NCBI GenBank assembly: GCA_027563935.2
Contig: CM050454.1
Location: 22,007,501-22,071,500, forward strand
DNA length: 64,000 nt
Source: Costus lasius
Lineage: Eukaryota; Streptophyta; Magnoliopsida; Zingiberales; Costaceae
Direction: 5' to 3'
Below, piece after piece: positions 1-11,326 of this stretch (position 1 is its first letter; each line of letters starts with the position of its first letter). The notes beneath the pieces were generated by a model that did no database searches, was not told the DNA's origin, and worked only from the letters and a program-made list of their open reading frames with translations. The translations under genes were made by a program, and so were the position numbers.

Positions 1-769
1 CAATATTTTCAAATAAATTATGCAGCCATTTTCTCAATTTCATAAATTTTTATAATACCATTGTTAATACATCACGAGATATCATCTTAAACAAAGGCTC
101 GAGGAGGCTACTAAAAGATTTTTAAATCCAATATGATCAACAATAGAAAAAGGATACTTGTGCTGGATAATAAAAACCACGTTATTAAAAGCAAAATTTC
201 CACATTGAACTTTACTATCATTCTACTTCTCTTTGCTAATTTATTTTTTGCTTTTCTAAACCTTTCAATGTCTTAATTGGTCCTTTTTACATGTGAAATC
301 ACGTGATTGTGTAAAGACTTAGTTTCATGTTTACCGAAAACCTTGAGAGTTATCTTACAATAATTACAAATCGCTCAATCTTGATCATGCTTATATATAC
401 CTTCTCAAAATGATCCCAAATAACTAATATTAACAAACATTTTTTATTTGGACAAAAGTGGCTTGATTAGTTGATTTAGGATTTAGAGGTTTAGTAGAGT
501 CATTAATAGCTACATTTTTCTCAACGGATTTTGGTGTACTTGTAAGATCTTTTGAATCCATTAGTAAAAGCTTATGAAAATTTAACATTAACCAAATCAT
601 ATACCGGTAGCAGTCATGAACCAAATCAAAATCAACACCAGAAAACCATTACAATACATACAAATATCTTTAACATTAAGAAGAGTTTTGAATAGCATAG
701 AAGATATAATAAAAAGATTGAAAATTGTTGATGTATTTTGTTTGGAGTCAAGGTTTAAGGCACCACAAC

Positions 770-960
770 ACTTGAGTCAAGAGCTCAGCTAGAGGCCTAC
801 AGTCAGAGAACCAAAGTCAAGAGCTGAGAGTAGAGCTAGAGTCGAGCTAGAGTCGAGCGCTAAGAGCCAAAGCGAGGAGCGGAAAGCGTAGCTGGAGCAA
901 GGCAATTGGTAGACCAAGTAAAGGGTTAGGGCACCAAGTGGCAAGTGGCAAGTGGCAAGT
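770..960. repeat. short purine-rich direct repeats
   Basis: The stretch contains repeated GAGTCGAGCTA-type words followed by three back-to-back copies of CAAGTGG within about 20 bases. It does not encode anything recognisable. It is probably simple-sequence expansion or the worn end of an old element. Confidence 0.5.
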
Positions 961-983
961 TAGGGTAAACTCTAATTCTGTAA

Positions 984-1165
984 AGGGGCTAGCAATTAAT
1001 ATTAATTAATTATTTAGTAAATTGGGTTTGGGTTTCAGGTATCGGCATGTTTAAACCTGACTTGGGTTACATATAATAAACCCAAATTCGTCCCATTTAC
1101 TTAAACGAGTACCCAAACTCGCTATGAACGAATGGGTCGGGTACTGGTTAATTTGCTATCCCTAG
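984..1165. mobile_element. possible small non-autonomous hAT-type element
   Basis: The left end reads AGGGGCTAGCAATTAA and the reverse complement of the right end reads AGGGATAGCAAATTAA, an imperfect inverted pair. The interior is rich in GGGTTTGGG and GGGTCGGGTA words, which are common in plant hAT-derived miniature elements. I found no clean 8-bp target duplication, so this is tentative. Confidence 0.3.
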
Positions 1166-1953
1166 TCTATTACATGTTCCTAGCAATTTGCAGCCTATTC
1201 TACCATTACCTATATAAGATATGTAAATTATAAATAAAGGTGGCACATTATTGCAAAGATATTTTCAAAACATAAGGTATTCTTTCTCATTTAGTAGAAC
1301 ATTTCATACTTCACAAAGCTAGACCAAAAAAGCAACATTCAATAAAAATAAAGGAGTTATATTCATAGAGAATATTGCTCATCTTCATCTCAATATTCAA
1401 TATTAATATTTACTATAATAGATAATATTATTAATTAATATGTAGATGATTTTGAATAAAGTTCTCTCCCAAGGTTCTAACTTCTGAGTATAGATGGAAC
1501 ACGTGCATTTAGTTTATTATAATATTAGCCCGAGAGTATTTCTTTTAGTTATTGTTCTCCCCACGTGTTAAATTGGTACTCTTGGCAGGCAACATGATAG
1601 TACATTCACCCAAGGATTCCTAATTATGAGTAAACTAACTTCTCAAAATAACTCTATATGGTGTCATTTTTAAAGCTAAAACAAATATAATTGACAAGAA
1701 TATATTATACCAAACAAAGATTAAAACTCAAAAGAATTTGAGATCAAACTATATTTAATAGAGAGAAGATGAAAACAATCAACAATCAAAAACAATCATA
1801 AAGGAATGCATGATGAGAAGAATATGCTAAAGAAAGACATAATGAACATAAAAGGAAAGAATGATGATGATATTAGAAATACATTAAACGGAGAGAAATA
1901 AAAATAATTAAAAGAAAGACATAATGAACTTAAAAGGAAATCATTAAAGGAAA

Positions 1954-2687
1954 GAATAATGACCAGAACAATTGATATTAGAAATACATTAAACGGAGAG
2001 AAGATAAAATAATTAACCAAGAACCAACCATAAAGGAAGACATGATGAATATAAATATAAGCATTGTACATGTCTAGGCATGTAAACTTATCAAATGAAT
2101 CCATAAAAGGTATCACATTATAAACAGATTTACATTGCTAGGTGTGAAAACTTCCAGGGCATTCACATAACCAAACCCATAATTCTCCCATTTTGCCATG
2201 TTACTACGTAAGTTCTCATACGGTATTTTGTTGACCTTCACTTTAGATAAAATATAATACTGACTTGAGTTCAACAGTGTGATAAAATGTTTAACTCACT
2301 TCTACATGTATCAAAGCATTGAATAATGACCAGAACAATTGATATTAGAAATACATTAAACGGAGAGAAGATAAAATAATTAACCAAGAACCAACCATAA
2401 AGGAAGACATGATGAATATAAATATAAGCATTGTACATGTCTAGGCATGTAAACTTATCAAATGAATCCATAAAAGGTATCACATTATAAACAGATTTAC
2501 ATTGCTAGGTGTGAAAACTTCCAGGGCATTCACATAACCAAACCCATAATTCTCCCATTTTGCCATGTTACTACGTAAGTTCTCATACGGTATTTTGTTG
2601 ACCTTCACTTTAGATAAAATATAATACTGACTTGAGTTCAACAGTGTGATAAAATGTTTAACTCACTTCTACATGTATCAAAGCATT
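1954..2687. repeat. perfect 367-bp tandem duplication
   Basis: Positions 1954-2320 and 2321-2687 match base for base when read side by side, and the two copies abut directly. Shorter, imperfect copies of the first part of the unit (ATTAGAAATACATTAAACGG) lie just upstream near 1870-1900, so the region was already repetitive. Neither copy encodes anything recognisable. Perfect identity implies a very recent duplication or an assembly artefact. Confidence 0.9.
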
Positions 2688-4195
2688 GAAAACTAATCTT
2701 CCAACCGCTCCCACTTTGTCAAAGTTTCCTCTTTCTCCCTAGGGAGTAATTGATTACCAAGTGATCTCACCTTCCAACGAGAATGGTTCATAACCAAATA
2801 ATTATAATTTAGAGCACATTATAGATGCCTATCCCAAACACCTCATTAGCATTACCCTCTATTTCATTAGTAAAGACCTTGGCAATCACCATGAAGCTTG
2901 ACATCTCTCATTAACAAACTCAAATCACCACTTAGTCCTCTATCATTGTGCAACAAGTACCACCTTTTTTATAATGTTTTGTCTTTTATAACTTTCGAAT
3001 CCATTTCAATGTGCAAGATCCACCTGTCTAGCCATATTCACAAGGCTATATTCCATGCTAGGCAATAATATAGTATGCTTATGCATAAGATCAACTAAAT
3101 GGTCTTCTCCTTTAATCTGCAATAAACACTACAAACTTATTGTGTACTACATTCCATCATTGTCTTGTAAAAAACATAGTGAAGATATCTCCTTTTTGCA
3201 ATCACCATATATATATACGCCCCCTAAAAGGTGTCATACCACCCTAGTAATGACCATGTGTATCGTCTTTTACAATAGGCACCACTACACTCCTCAATTT
3301 TCTTGCTCCTTCCTATCATATCATATGACTCACTTTAGAGAATCGTCATAAAATAAATATTGCATCAAATATGCTATAGTGAGCTTACAAAGGATGTTAG
3401 ATATAGCAACTTCCCATCATGTTCTCATAGCTCAACTTTTGTCATGTCCTTAGCCATGCACTTATAACACCTGCCTTTTGTTCACTATAAATTTGAATAT
3501 AAACTTAATTATGTGTTAAATATGACAATATGCTACAATATTCTATTAATATCTAAATATGTGAAATTAGATACAGATTAGAATCTCTTTTTTTTAATCT
3601 ACATTTCAACATTAGAGAAATCTAAATTTTATATCACTCCTTCATTTTAGGATGTTTCATACTAAGTAAAACACATCATTGACATATTAATATGTTTTAA
3701 AAAAGGGTTGAACCATAAGATCAAGTTGGATAATGAGAAAAACCTCTTGGACATACAAAGAGTGAATATTGCAAAACAAGCAAATGTTTGTTCAAAATAA
3801 ACAATCCCTATATTTAATATCTGCAAAACAATAGCAAAGAAGAAAATAAAATAATTATTGAGTGATTTTATATCATTCACATATCTTATGTACACACAAA
3901 TTTCTAAGTTTTAAAGCAAGAAAACACCATTGTAAAATTGTCATACTGATAAAGGAATATACAGGTCCAACTGTCTTAATATCTATTAATTGAGAAGCAG
4001 CACATCTATTTCAAAGTATAAAAAATTGGGGATATCAATAAAGTTGAAGGAAAAGTTAAAGATATTAATCATTTTACTACAAATTCCAGTAACATTACTT
4101 GAGTACTCATGAATAAGTAGCAGACATGCGGTAGCATTCAGATAAGAAATACGTGTTTCAAAAAAATAATTAAATAGAGGTACATAGGTAATCAC

Positions 4196-5262
4196 CTTAT
4201 CTTCTTCTTTCTCTTCTGTTGCTCCCGCCTTGTTATCCTTATTCACCTCAGATGAGGGCACCTCATCCTGGTCCATGTGTTTCTCAATTTCAACAGTTTT
4301 ATCATCATTTTTAACAATTTCCCTGTCCACACAAAATACTTGAAAGTTTAGGATGGAATATAATAGTTACAAAAACAGGTTTCACTAATAAACATCTACT
4401 TATAAAGCACCCTAAATCTAAGGAATCTACTTACAGTGGTTCACTAGGTTCATCTGTTACAGCGCCCCAATTCCCACGGCCTGCACCACCACGTTTCATC
4501 TCATTGCCTTGGCCCGTACCACTTCTCCGTTCATAGATTCTCCGTGGGGGGCGTTCAGAGTCCCCTTCAGTCTCCCCATTCCTGTATCCACCACGGCCTC
4601 CATAGCCACCACGGCGGCCACCAGTGAATGGCTGTCGTGGGGGCCGATCTCTCTCTTCTGACTTACCAAAGTCGCCATATTCACCAGTTGCAGATCCATT
4701 GGCAACTTCATATCCCTGAGGAGCTCCTGCAACGTTCCCATTACCATAGTCACGATTTTCATACGGCATACCCACACGTCCACCCCTACCACGCCCTGTC
4801 CCACCATAGCCAGCTCCACCTCGTGCTGACCCAGGGTTGTTCCTCACCTCCCTCGCCTCTCGCACTGCAAAATACCACAAGAACAAAAAAAAAAAGCGGA
4901 GTCTTTCAACGGTATAAATAATAATTCAAGTAGAGTAAAACAAAAAAAAACAGAAAAAAAAAACACCTAGCTTGTAGCTAAAACAGCACCCAATATGCAG
5001 TTACTATAGAAAAAAAATGTGTTCTCTTTAGGCATCATACATTGAACGACGAATAAGGAGAAACGGACACGAAACACAGACCGGCTTGAGCAGGTGGAAG
5101 TGGTTTGGTCGGAAGCTTCGCAGGTGCCTGAAGAGCGGTAGCCGCTGCCGGCGCTGCGGATTTCTTGGAGACAATCTTCTGCTGTTGGACCGCGAGAAGA
5201 AGCTGCGAAGGGTCATCGCTATCGACGTCTCCAAGGAGATCGAAGGGGTTGATGGTGGCCAT
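4196..5262 (-). CDS. RGG-box RNA-binding protein (RGGA / HABP4-SERBP1-like), 5' exons only
   Basis: Three exons are visible on the minus strand: 5262-5082, 4864-4435 and 4322-4196. The junctions keep frame and use GT donors and AG acceptors. Exon 1 starts at the ATG at 5262 and begins MATINPFDLLGD, the N-terminus typical of plant RGGA-like proteins of the Stm1/HABP4 family. It ends in the Pro-rich LPTKPLPPAQA, which is completed by VREAR in exon 2. Exon 2 encodes Gly/Arg-rich segments (GRGRGGR, GGRRGGYGGRGGY), the usual RNA-binding RGG boxes. Exon 3 is acidic and Lys/Glu-rich and ends at a good donor (AAG/GTGATT). Family members bind RNA or ribosomes and occur in cytoplasm and nucleus. The conserved HABP4/PAI-RBP1 core and C-terminal RGG box should follow, but I cannot find them in 1-4195. 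The gene is therefore truncated, or has an intron longer than 4.1 kb running off the window. Confidence 0.85.
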
Positions 5263-5598
5263 TCCCGTCAAAAGGATGTTCCGAGGGCAGGGCTCGGTGT
5301 GGCGTAAGAGAAAGCACAGACTATACTAGAGCAAGAATCAGAGATTTTATTTCCATGGGAATCGAAGAATAGGATCGAATAAGTTTGAACGATAGGGTAA
5401 AAAGAAGAACAAAAGTTTAGGGTTCTGATCGTTCCGGAGGGAGAGAAAGAACAAAACCCTAGCCGCCAAGGAATCGCGGACGTTTCTCTCTTAAATTAAT
5501 TTATCTGTTTGAGGAATTGAAATGGGGTACATGCACTCAAACCATTTTCTTTATAATAAGAGAGGATAAGCATGTGTTTCAATCAAATATACACCTAG
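5263..5598 (-). promoter_or_regulatory. 5' leader and promoter region of the RGG-box gene
   Basis: Two telo-box-like AACCCTAA/AAACCCTA motifs lie near 5412-5423 and 5453-5460. Such motifs are common in promoters and leaders of plant genes for translation and RNA-binding proteins. The CT-rich leader around 5430-5450 also fits. The transcription start cannot be fixed from sequence alone, and a leader intron is possible. Confidence 0.5.
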
Positions 5599-6900
5599 TG
5601 TCACGCCCTGGTCGGAACGGTCTAAAAACAACGCTTATCCGTTGTCTCAGGGCCATCCGGCGGAACACCGGAACGTGATCGCGCTAGGGCTTCCGGACCA
5701 AATCTTGTCCCCAACTTTGAAACCCTAGTTCCCGCTCACTTTTTATCCCCCAAATTACAATTCACTAAAGGAAAGGATTGAAAACCCTAACCCTAATTCA
5801 AGAATCCGGAAAAGAATCGAAAACCTAAATCAGAATACCTTACTGGTCAAAATTGATTTTGACCGAACAGTCAAAATCCGCCGTTCGCCGAATTAACTCT
5901 CTGCGCTGACGTCACGCCGACGTCAGCAATCCAATTCGCCGCGATCCGATTTCGAATTCACTCGCTTACGTCACGCTGACGTCGACGTCTCGAATCGAAC
6001 GCCGTCCGTTCGCGTCGTCTTCGTCTCGCCGCGCGAACGCTCGCCGCGTTCACGTTCGCAACCGTCGCCGGAGAGGATTGACGACAAGGGGAAGACACCG
6101 CCTGTGTCTCGCCTCGTCGCCGATCGTCGACGACCTCGTAGCCGCCTGCTGCCGAGGTTCGTCGCCGCCGTACACCGAAGAACGCCGAAGTAGAGGATCT
6201 CGCCGGAAAACACGAAAACTCGCCGGAGAAGAAGCACAGGAAATCAATGGAAGAGGAAAGCTTTTATTACTCAACTGGAAGCTACAAAACCTCTCCCTCT
6301 CACGCTCTCGTCGACGGCAATGCTCGCCGCCGGAAACAGCCGCTCTCAACCCTCTCGTTGCTCGCCGTTCACGCTTGAACGGAGCCCTTAACCTCGCCGG
6401 TGGATTTCTTTCGTTCGCTCACGGTGCCGAAGCTCCCGAAGCCCTCCACTGTTCCGCCTTTTATCGAAGCCAGTGCCGTCTTCAAGCTTCCCTGCGCCCG
6501 CTTCGCTCGCGCTGCTCTGCTCCGCACGCGTCCGAGCTTCTCGCGTCCGCATCGCTCGCCGTCCGGATCTCACGCAGATGTCGCCAACGACGCTGCATCC
6601 GATATTTCCGAGCCTCGTCGACGCCTCGAGCCCGGTCGCTGCCCTCGTCTTCCGCCGGATCCGGACGCTGCCGCGTCCTCTGTTTTATCTCGCTTGCGTG
6701 GTGGTGAAGTCGCCAAAGTCCGTGAAATCCTCCGTGCTGCACGCGTCGACCGCTTCGTCGCGTGCGAACGCCGAGCCTCGGGTCAACATTGAAGGTTGAC
6801 CGAGGTTTACCTCCTTCTAGACTCTTGCACCGTGGGTTGGATTTGGGCTTGGGCTTAGGCCACTCCCTCTGGGCTGAACCGGGGAGCCCAGGGCCTAACA
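5599..6900. mobile_element. solo LTR, 1302 bp, TSD CCTAG
   Basis: The element begins TGTCACGCCCTGG and ends CCAGGGCCTAACA, an imperfect inverted pair with canonical TG/CA ends. The 5-bp duplication CCTAG sits immediately outside on both sides (5594-5598 and 6901-6905). No gag, pol or second LTR is nearby, so this is a solo LTR left by recombination between LTRs. It is much richer in G+C than its flanks and contains long open frames on both strands, up to 209 codons. Those frames are Arg/Ser-rich, overlap antisense and resemble no protein I know, so I regard them as a composition effect. Lineage and orientation are not resolved. Confidence 0.85.
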
Positions 6901-6905
6901 CCTAG

Positions 6906-7797
6906 TATAATCATATTCACGTTATAAACAAGTTAACTTATTTATAACTTAAAAATAATCAAATCGTATCGGATTATAAATGAGTTAACCGGCTTAATCC
7001 AATTAATTTATAAATTATATATATGTATATATATATATATATATATATTAATTTTTAAAGTTTACTCATTCTAAAACACATACCCAAATTTTTGTTTAAG
7101 CCTAAATAGCCTAGTAACAATTTACTGTTTACTAGCCCATCTAAATCCCTAAATCCTAAATCTTCTCTTAGTCGATTCAAATTTCTCCCTTCTTTCCCAT
7201 CGCCTTCGTCGCTCCATGCGCTCTTTCATTCTTTCCCGTCACCTGCCAATTCTCTCCTCGTTCACGTTGCCTCCACCGCTCCACGAGGTCTTTCCATCTT
7301 TCCTGTCGCCAACCAAATCTCTCATTGCCTCCACTGCTCCAATCGCCTCCAAGCTACTTCACTCACCGCCATCTCTCGGTCTCGCCTCCATCCAGTCGAC
7401 GTCGCCTCCGCTCTGCTTGCCACATCTCCACTCTGCTTGTCACGCCTCCATCCAGCCCTCTTTGCTTGTCGCGCCTCCATCTAGTCGATGTCACCTCCTC
7501 TCCGCTTGTCGTACCTCCGCTCTGCTTGCCTCTCTGCTTGCTCGGTTTCGCCTCCATCCATCCTTGGTTATAGCTTGTCATGCCTCCATCCAGTTGACAA
7601 CATCAACGTAGCAACTCCACTCGAAAAAATCAACCCACACAAGCACAACTCCCTGGTTTGATTAAAGTATCAAATTAATTTTATTTTTTACACATAAGTT
7701 AGTCTTTCAAAGTCTTAACTCAAATTTAATTTTATTTCAGTCTAGATTGAATAAATCAAATTTTATTTTATTTTAGTTTAGATTGAATTTTGATCAT
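6906..7797. other. non-coding stretch before the hAT remnant
   Basis: It holds an AT-rich part with a TA microsatellite at 7015-7050, then a C- and T-rich part (about 7216-7611) built from degenerate copies of CGCCTCCATCCAGTCGACG-like words. The second part is open in several frames only because it is repetitive. It could be leader sequence of the hAT element that follows. I see no gene. Confidence 0.5.
7015..7050. repeat. (TA)n microsatellite
   Basis: About 36 bases of almost uninterrupted TA repeats with one G. No function is implied. Confidence 0.9.
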
Positions 7798-10004
7798 ATG
7801 GAAAATCCTTGTAACAACGAGCCAATTGAAACTAATGATGAGTTAGAAAATATGGACATTGAAAAAGAAAAAAAGGAGACAATCAAAGCCAAAGGAAAAC
7901 GAAAAAAAAAACACACATCAATTGTATGAACACTATGAACCAACTGAAAAAACAATTGATGGAAAATCATGTTGTAAGTGCAAAAAATGTGGCTCTTTGT
8001 TTTTATCTGATGGTAAATATGGGACCGGTAACTTAAAGCAGCATATTGACACTTGTGTGAGGAAAAATACAAAGGATATTGGTCAGCTGATTTTTAGCCC
8101 TGATTTAGCTATGAGAAAAGCAACATTTGATCCTATACGTTTTCATGAGTTAGTTGTTAGTGCAATTATAAAACATAATTTGTCATTATCATTTGTGGAA
8201 TTTACTGGAATTAGAGCATTATTTGCATACTTACATCAGAATTGTACTACTTTTACTCGAAACATAATGAAAGCTGATTTGTTTAAGATGTACAAAAGAG
8301 AAAAAGCCAAATTGAAAAGTTTTTTTTAGAGAAAGTGCTTGGTAGTTTGTTTAACATCTGATTTATAGACATCTATTGCTACTAATGGATATATATAGCT
8401 TACTGCACACTATATTGACAAAGATTGGGTTTTAAATAAGTGATTACTTAGTTTCTTGTATATGCCTCCACCACATAGTGGTATAGCTTTGTCTGAAAAA
8501 TTATGCTCTTTGTTGGTTGAATGGGGGATAGAAAATAACTTATTTTCCATCATAGTTGATAATGCTTCAGTAAATGATGCTTTTGTATGATTGTTAAAAC
8601 AAAAACTTATTGTTTCAAGGGCACTTTTAAGTAATGGTGTATATTTTCATCAAAGATGCTGCACTCATATTCTTAATTTAATTGTTCAAAATGGCTTGAA
8701 AGAAATTAATATTGCCATTGAAAAAGTTCGTGAGACACTAAAATATATCAAGGGTTCTCAAGTTAGAAAGCAAAAGCTTCTTGAATGTGCTAAATTTTTA
8801 AATTTGGATGGAAAAATGGGACTAAGGCAAGATGTACCTACTAGATAGAATTCTACATATCTCATGCTTGAAAGTGCTATATATTTTAAAAGTGCACTAC
8901 GTCACTTGGAGTTGAGTGATTCTAACTACAAGGATTATCCATCTTTGTTTGAATGGGAAAAAAATTCAAAAGATTATGAAGTTTTTAGCTATTTTTTTTA
9001 TAACATCACTTGTGTCTTTTCTAGAGTTAAATATTTGAACTGCAAATTTGTTTTTTCCATCTATTTATACTGAATGTGTAAAATTGAAAGAGCATATAGA
9101 TGGCATAGATGATTATTTGAAAAAGATGGTTCTCCAAATGTTTGGAAAATTTGATAAGTATTGGTCTCAAATCAATGTGATATTGGCTATAGCTGTCATA
9201 TTAGATCCTTGATATAAAATTCAGTTTGTTGATTGAGTTTATAAGAAACTTTATGTATACAATTCAATTGAGCTTGGTGAAGTTCGAGATAGTTTATTCA
9301 AGCTTTACAATGAATATTATGAGGACAATTTAGCCATTTCAATCATGTCCAGCTACATCACACATACATCCATTCTTGTGGAAGGAAAATCATCAAATAA
9401 AGATAATAATTTACTATAGGTAATAGATAACTGTTATTTCATAATGAGTGTTTATAGTTTACTTTTTTTTATATAATTTAACTAATTTTGATATGATGCA
9501 GGAATTTGGCTTATTTGAATGCTTCATGCAAATCTCAACTTGAGCAATACTTGGATGAATCAAGACTCGATAAAAAGTTGGAAGTAGATGTGCTTAGCTA
9601 TTGGAAATTAAGTGAACATCGTTTTCCAATTCTTTCAGTGATGGCTTGAGATATATTAGCTATTCTTATTTCCACTATAGCATCGGAATCAGCTTTTAGT
9701 TGTGGAAGACAAATCCTTGATCAATATCGGAGTTTATTAAAACTAGAAACTGTTGAAGCATTTATTTGCACCAAAGATTGGTTATTTAGAGAAGCAGGTA
9801 ATGTACTTATTTTTTATGTTTTTATTTAAGCTAGTATACTTTAACTTTTTCATTGTTTATAATTTTAAATTAAAAATCGAGGAAAAATCATCATTGGATG
9901 AGCTTGCGGAAGGTATTGTTCATTTGGATTATAATATTGAAGAGAAGATAGATGGAACAGAAGTTGTAGCTTTAGATATAGTAACTCAGGTAGTAAATTT
10001 TTAA
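7798..10004 (+). pseudogene. decayed hAT-superfamily transposase
   Basis: The reading starts at the ATG at 7798 with an acidic leader. A frame change in an A-rich run near 7910 leads into a BED-type zinc finger (CKCKKC followed by HIDTC) around 7970-8060. Next comes the middle region (8591-8848, with FHQRCCTHILNLIVQNGL, typical of RNase-H-fold plant hAT transposases). The conserved C-terminal dimerisation segment follows near 9680-9790 (ASESAFSCGR, then KDWL). Stops interrupt the frame at several places, including a TAG where the family has Trp just after DVPTR at about 8846. A likely intron with GT/AG borders lies at about 9419-9501. The enzyme would have been a cut-and-paste transposase, and this copy is clearly dead. 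I could not define its terminal inverted repeats. Confidence 0.85.
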
Positions 10005-10295
10005 TGTTATAATATATTTCTTTTTAAGTAAAATAATATAAGTTAAATTGTTTTTTCTTTAGGTTTGAAGATGGATACTAACTCTTTTTTTGGCTTATTA
10101 ACACTTTTTGTAAAGTTGGACAGAAGAGAAGGATGTCAATTTTGCTCTTTTGATATGTGTATATTTACTTGTGACACTATGAATAGCGAGGAAGCTAAAA
10201 GTCTAGAAGACTTTTCATTTTGATTGGGATTTCGTGGACAGTGTACATTTTGAAGAAAAATCTGAAGCTAGTAGTTGATGATATATTAATAGTTT

Positions 10296-10454
10296 GTTAT
10301 TTGTGATATGATGATACATTAATACATTGATAGTTTGATACTTGTGATATTTGTGATATGATACATTGATAGTTTGATACTTGTGATATTTGTGATATAA
10401 TACATTGACGATATATTAATAGTTTTCCAATTCTTTCAGTGATGGCTTGAGATG
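10296..10454 (+). repeat. short tandem repeats ending in a copied piece of the hAT gene
   Basis: TTGATAGTTTGATACTTGTG-type words are repeated in tandem between 10296 and 10420. At 10422-10454 there is a 33-base copy of transposase sequence found at 9621-9653, covering the words TTTTCCAATTCTTTCAGTG. Sequence beyond 10455 is unrelated to hAT and leads into a gypsy fragment, so this is a rearrangement junction. Confidence 0.75.
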
Positions 10455-10744
10455 GTATCTGACTTGATCTATTGAATGAACTTTTAACACTTTTCATCCA
10501 TAGATGATAATGCTTGGATCCTCTCAAGGAGTCCTCCCTTAATTCTTGTGAGGGTGAAGCACACCGAGGCATTAGCTCGTTGACAGCACTCAACTCTACA
10601 TTAGCGTACTCGATTTTTGTTCCCATTGGAACTGGAATTCTACTCAGAATTCCCACCAACAAGCTTGCTTGATCGATAATTCTCCATGAGTGATAAATCA
10701 GATATTCACTGTATTAACGATTTTCATAGCTCAGGCATTCCCTA

Positions 10745-10985
10745 GGAGGTATATCCTCTAGGTTCAAAGGTAATTGTGTACCTCTACCGATTTTCTTCTC
10801 GTGAACCGAGCATTATTGCTTTATCACATTTAACTTTCTGCTCATGAAAACTATAGGACGCCCATCCTGAAGAAGAACACCACGAGTCGCTTGTTCCAAA
10901 GCATCGGTATGAACCTTGAATGATCCACCAAAGTGTGGTAACTTTAGGATCGGTTTAGAGGCGATACGCCATCTTGGCTCTTGAG
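10745..10985 (-). pseudogene. Ty3/gypsy pol fragment (start of RNase H)
   Basis: The minus strand encodes a stretch with KPILKLPHFGG, then FKVHTDALEQATRGVLLQDG and FMSRKLN. This matches the end of reverse transcriptase and the beginning of RNase H of Ty3/gypsy polyproteins, including the catalytic HTDA. It is cut short by stops on the C-terminal side. It cannot be part of element D, which has its own RT at 47.5-48.3 kb, so it is an older fragment beside or beneath the insertion site of D. Confidence 0.7.
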
Positions 10986-11059
10986 AGACCGACTAATGTA
11001 GCTACTATAGGCAGGATGGTCCTTAAAGCCGTACTCTAAGGGTTTACTCAATGCACGTG

Positions 11060-11326
11060 AAATGGGAGAGGGTCTTTAGATGAGGGAAGTGAAAATCACT
11101 TCGGAAATGCAGCAGAAAACACGATGAAACCAGCGTCGAGTTCAATCGGGGCAACACGAATGCGAAAGATCACAACGGCACTCAACTACAGAATGTAACA
11201 CACTAACCTCGTAACATTTTAGCACGCTCACACAGCAGATTTTAAGCTCAGCACGTTGCAATGGGGAGCAGCGGATTCGCAGGGCACAGCTCGCACGTCT
11301 ATGCACTTGAAATACCCCAAAGAACA
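11060..11326 (-). other. distal part of the D 3' LTR (boundary uncertain)
   Basis: This sequence was continuous with 41124 onwards before Athila-A inserted, as shown by the shared GAACA duplication. It should therefore be the R/U5 side of the D LTR, on the minus strand, and perhaps a little flank. I could not locate the terminal CA or the target duplication of D. No gene is visible. Confidence 0.4.

Larger units (their letters stand above)
1..4195. other. AT-rich gene-poor flank
   Basis: No convincing gene is visible on either strand. Open frames here are short, low in complexity and carry no recognisable domain. The stretch holds short purine-rich repeats, a possible small hAT-derived element and a perfect tandem duplication, each listed separately. 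The part nearest 4195 follows a good splice donor of the RGG-box gene on the minus strand, so at least some of this stretch may be a long intron of that gene. I could not find its missing 3' exons here. Confidence 0.5.

Noticed and set aside
3055..3351. 98-codon ORF in the left flank
   Set aside because: No domain, no neighbouring exon structure and unremarkable composition; ORFs of this length occur by chance in such DNA.
6078..6901. Long ORFs (up to 209 codons) on both strands as host genes
   Set aside because: They lie within a solo LTR with clear ends and target duplication, overlap antisense, are Arg/Ser-rich and show no domain. High G+C content explains the open frames.
7216..7611. Ser/Leu/Pro-rich ORF before the hAT remnant
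   Set aside because: It consists of degenerate short repeats open in several frames, with no recognisable domain.
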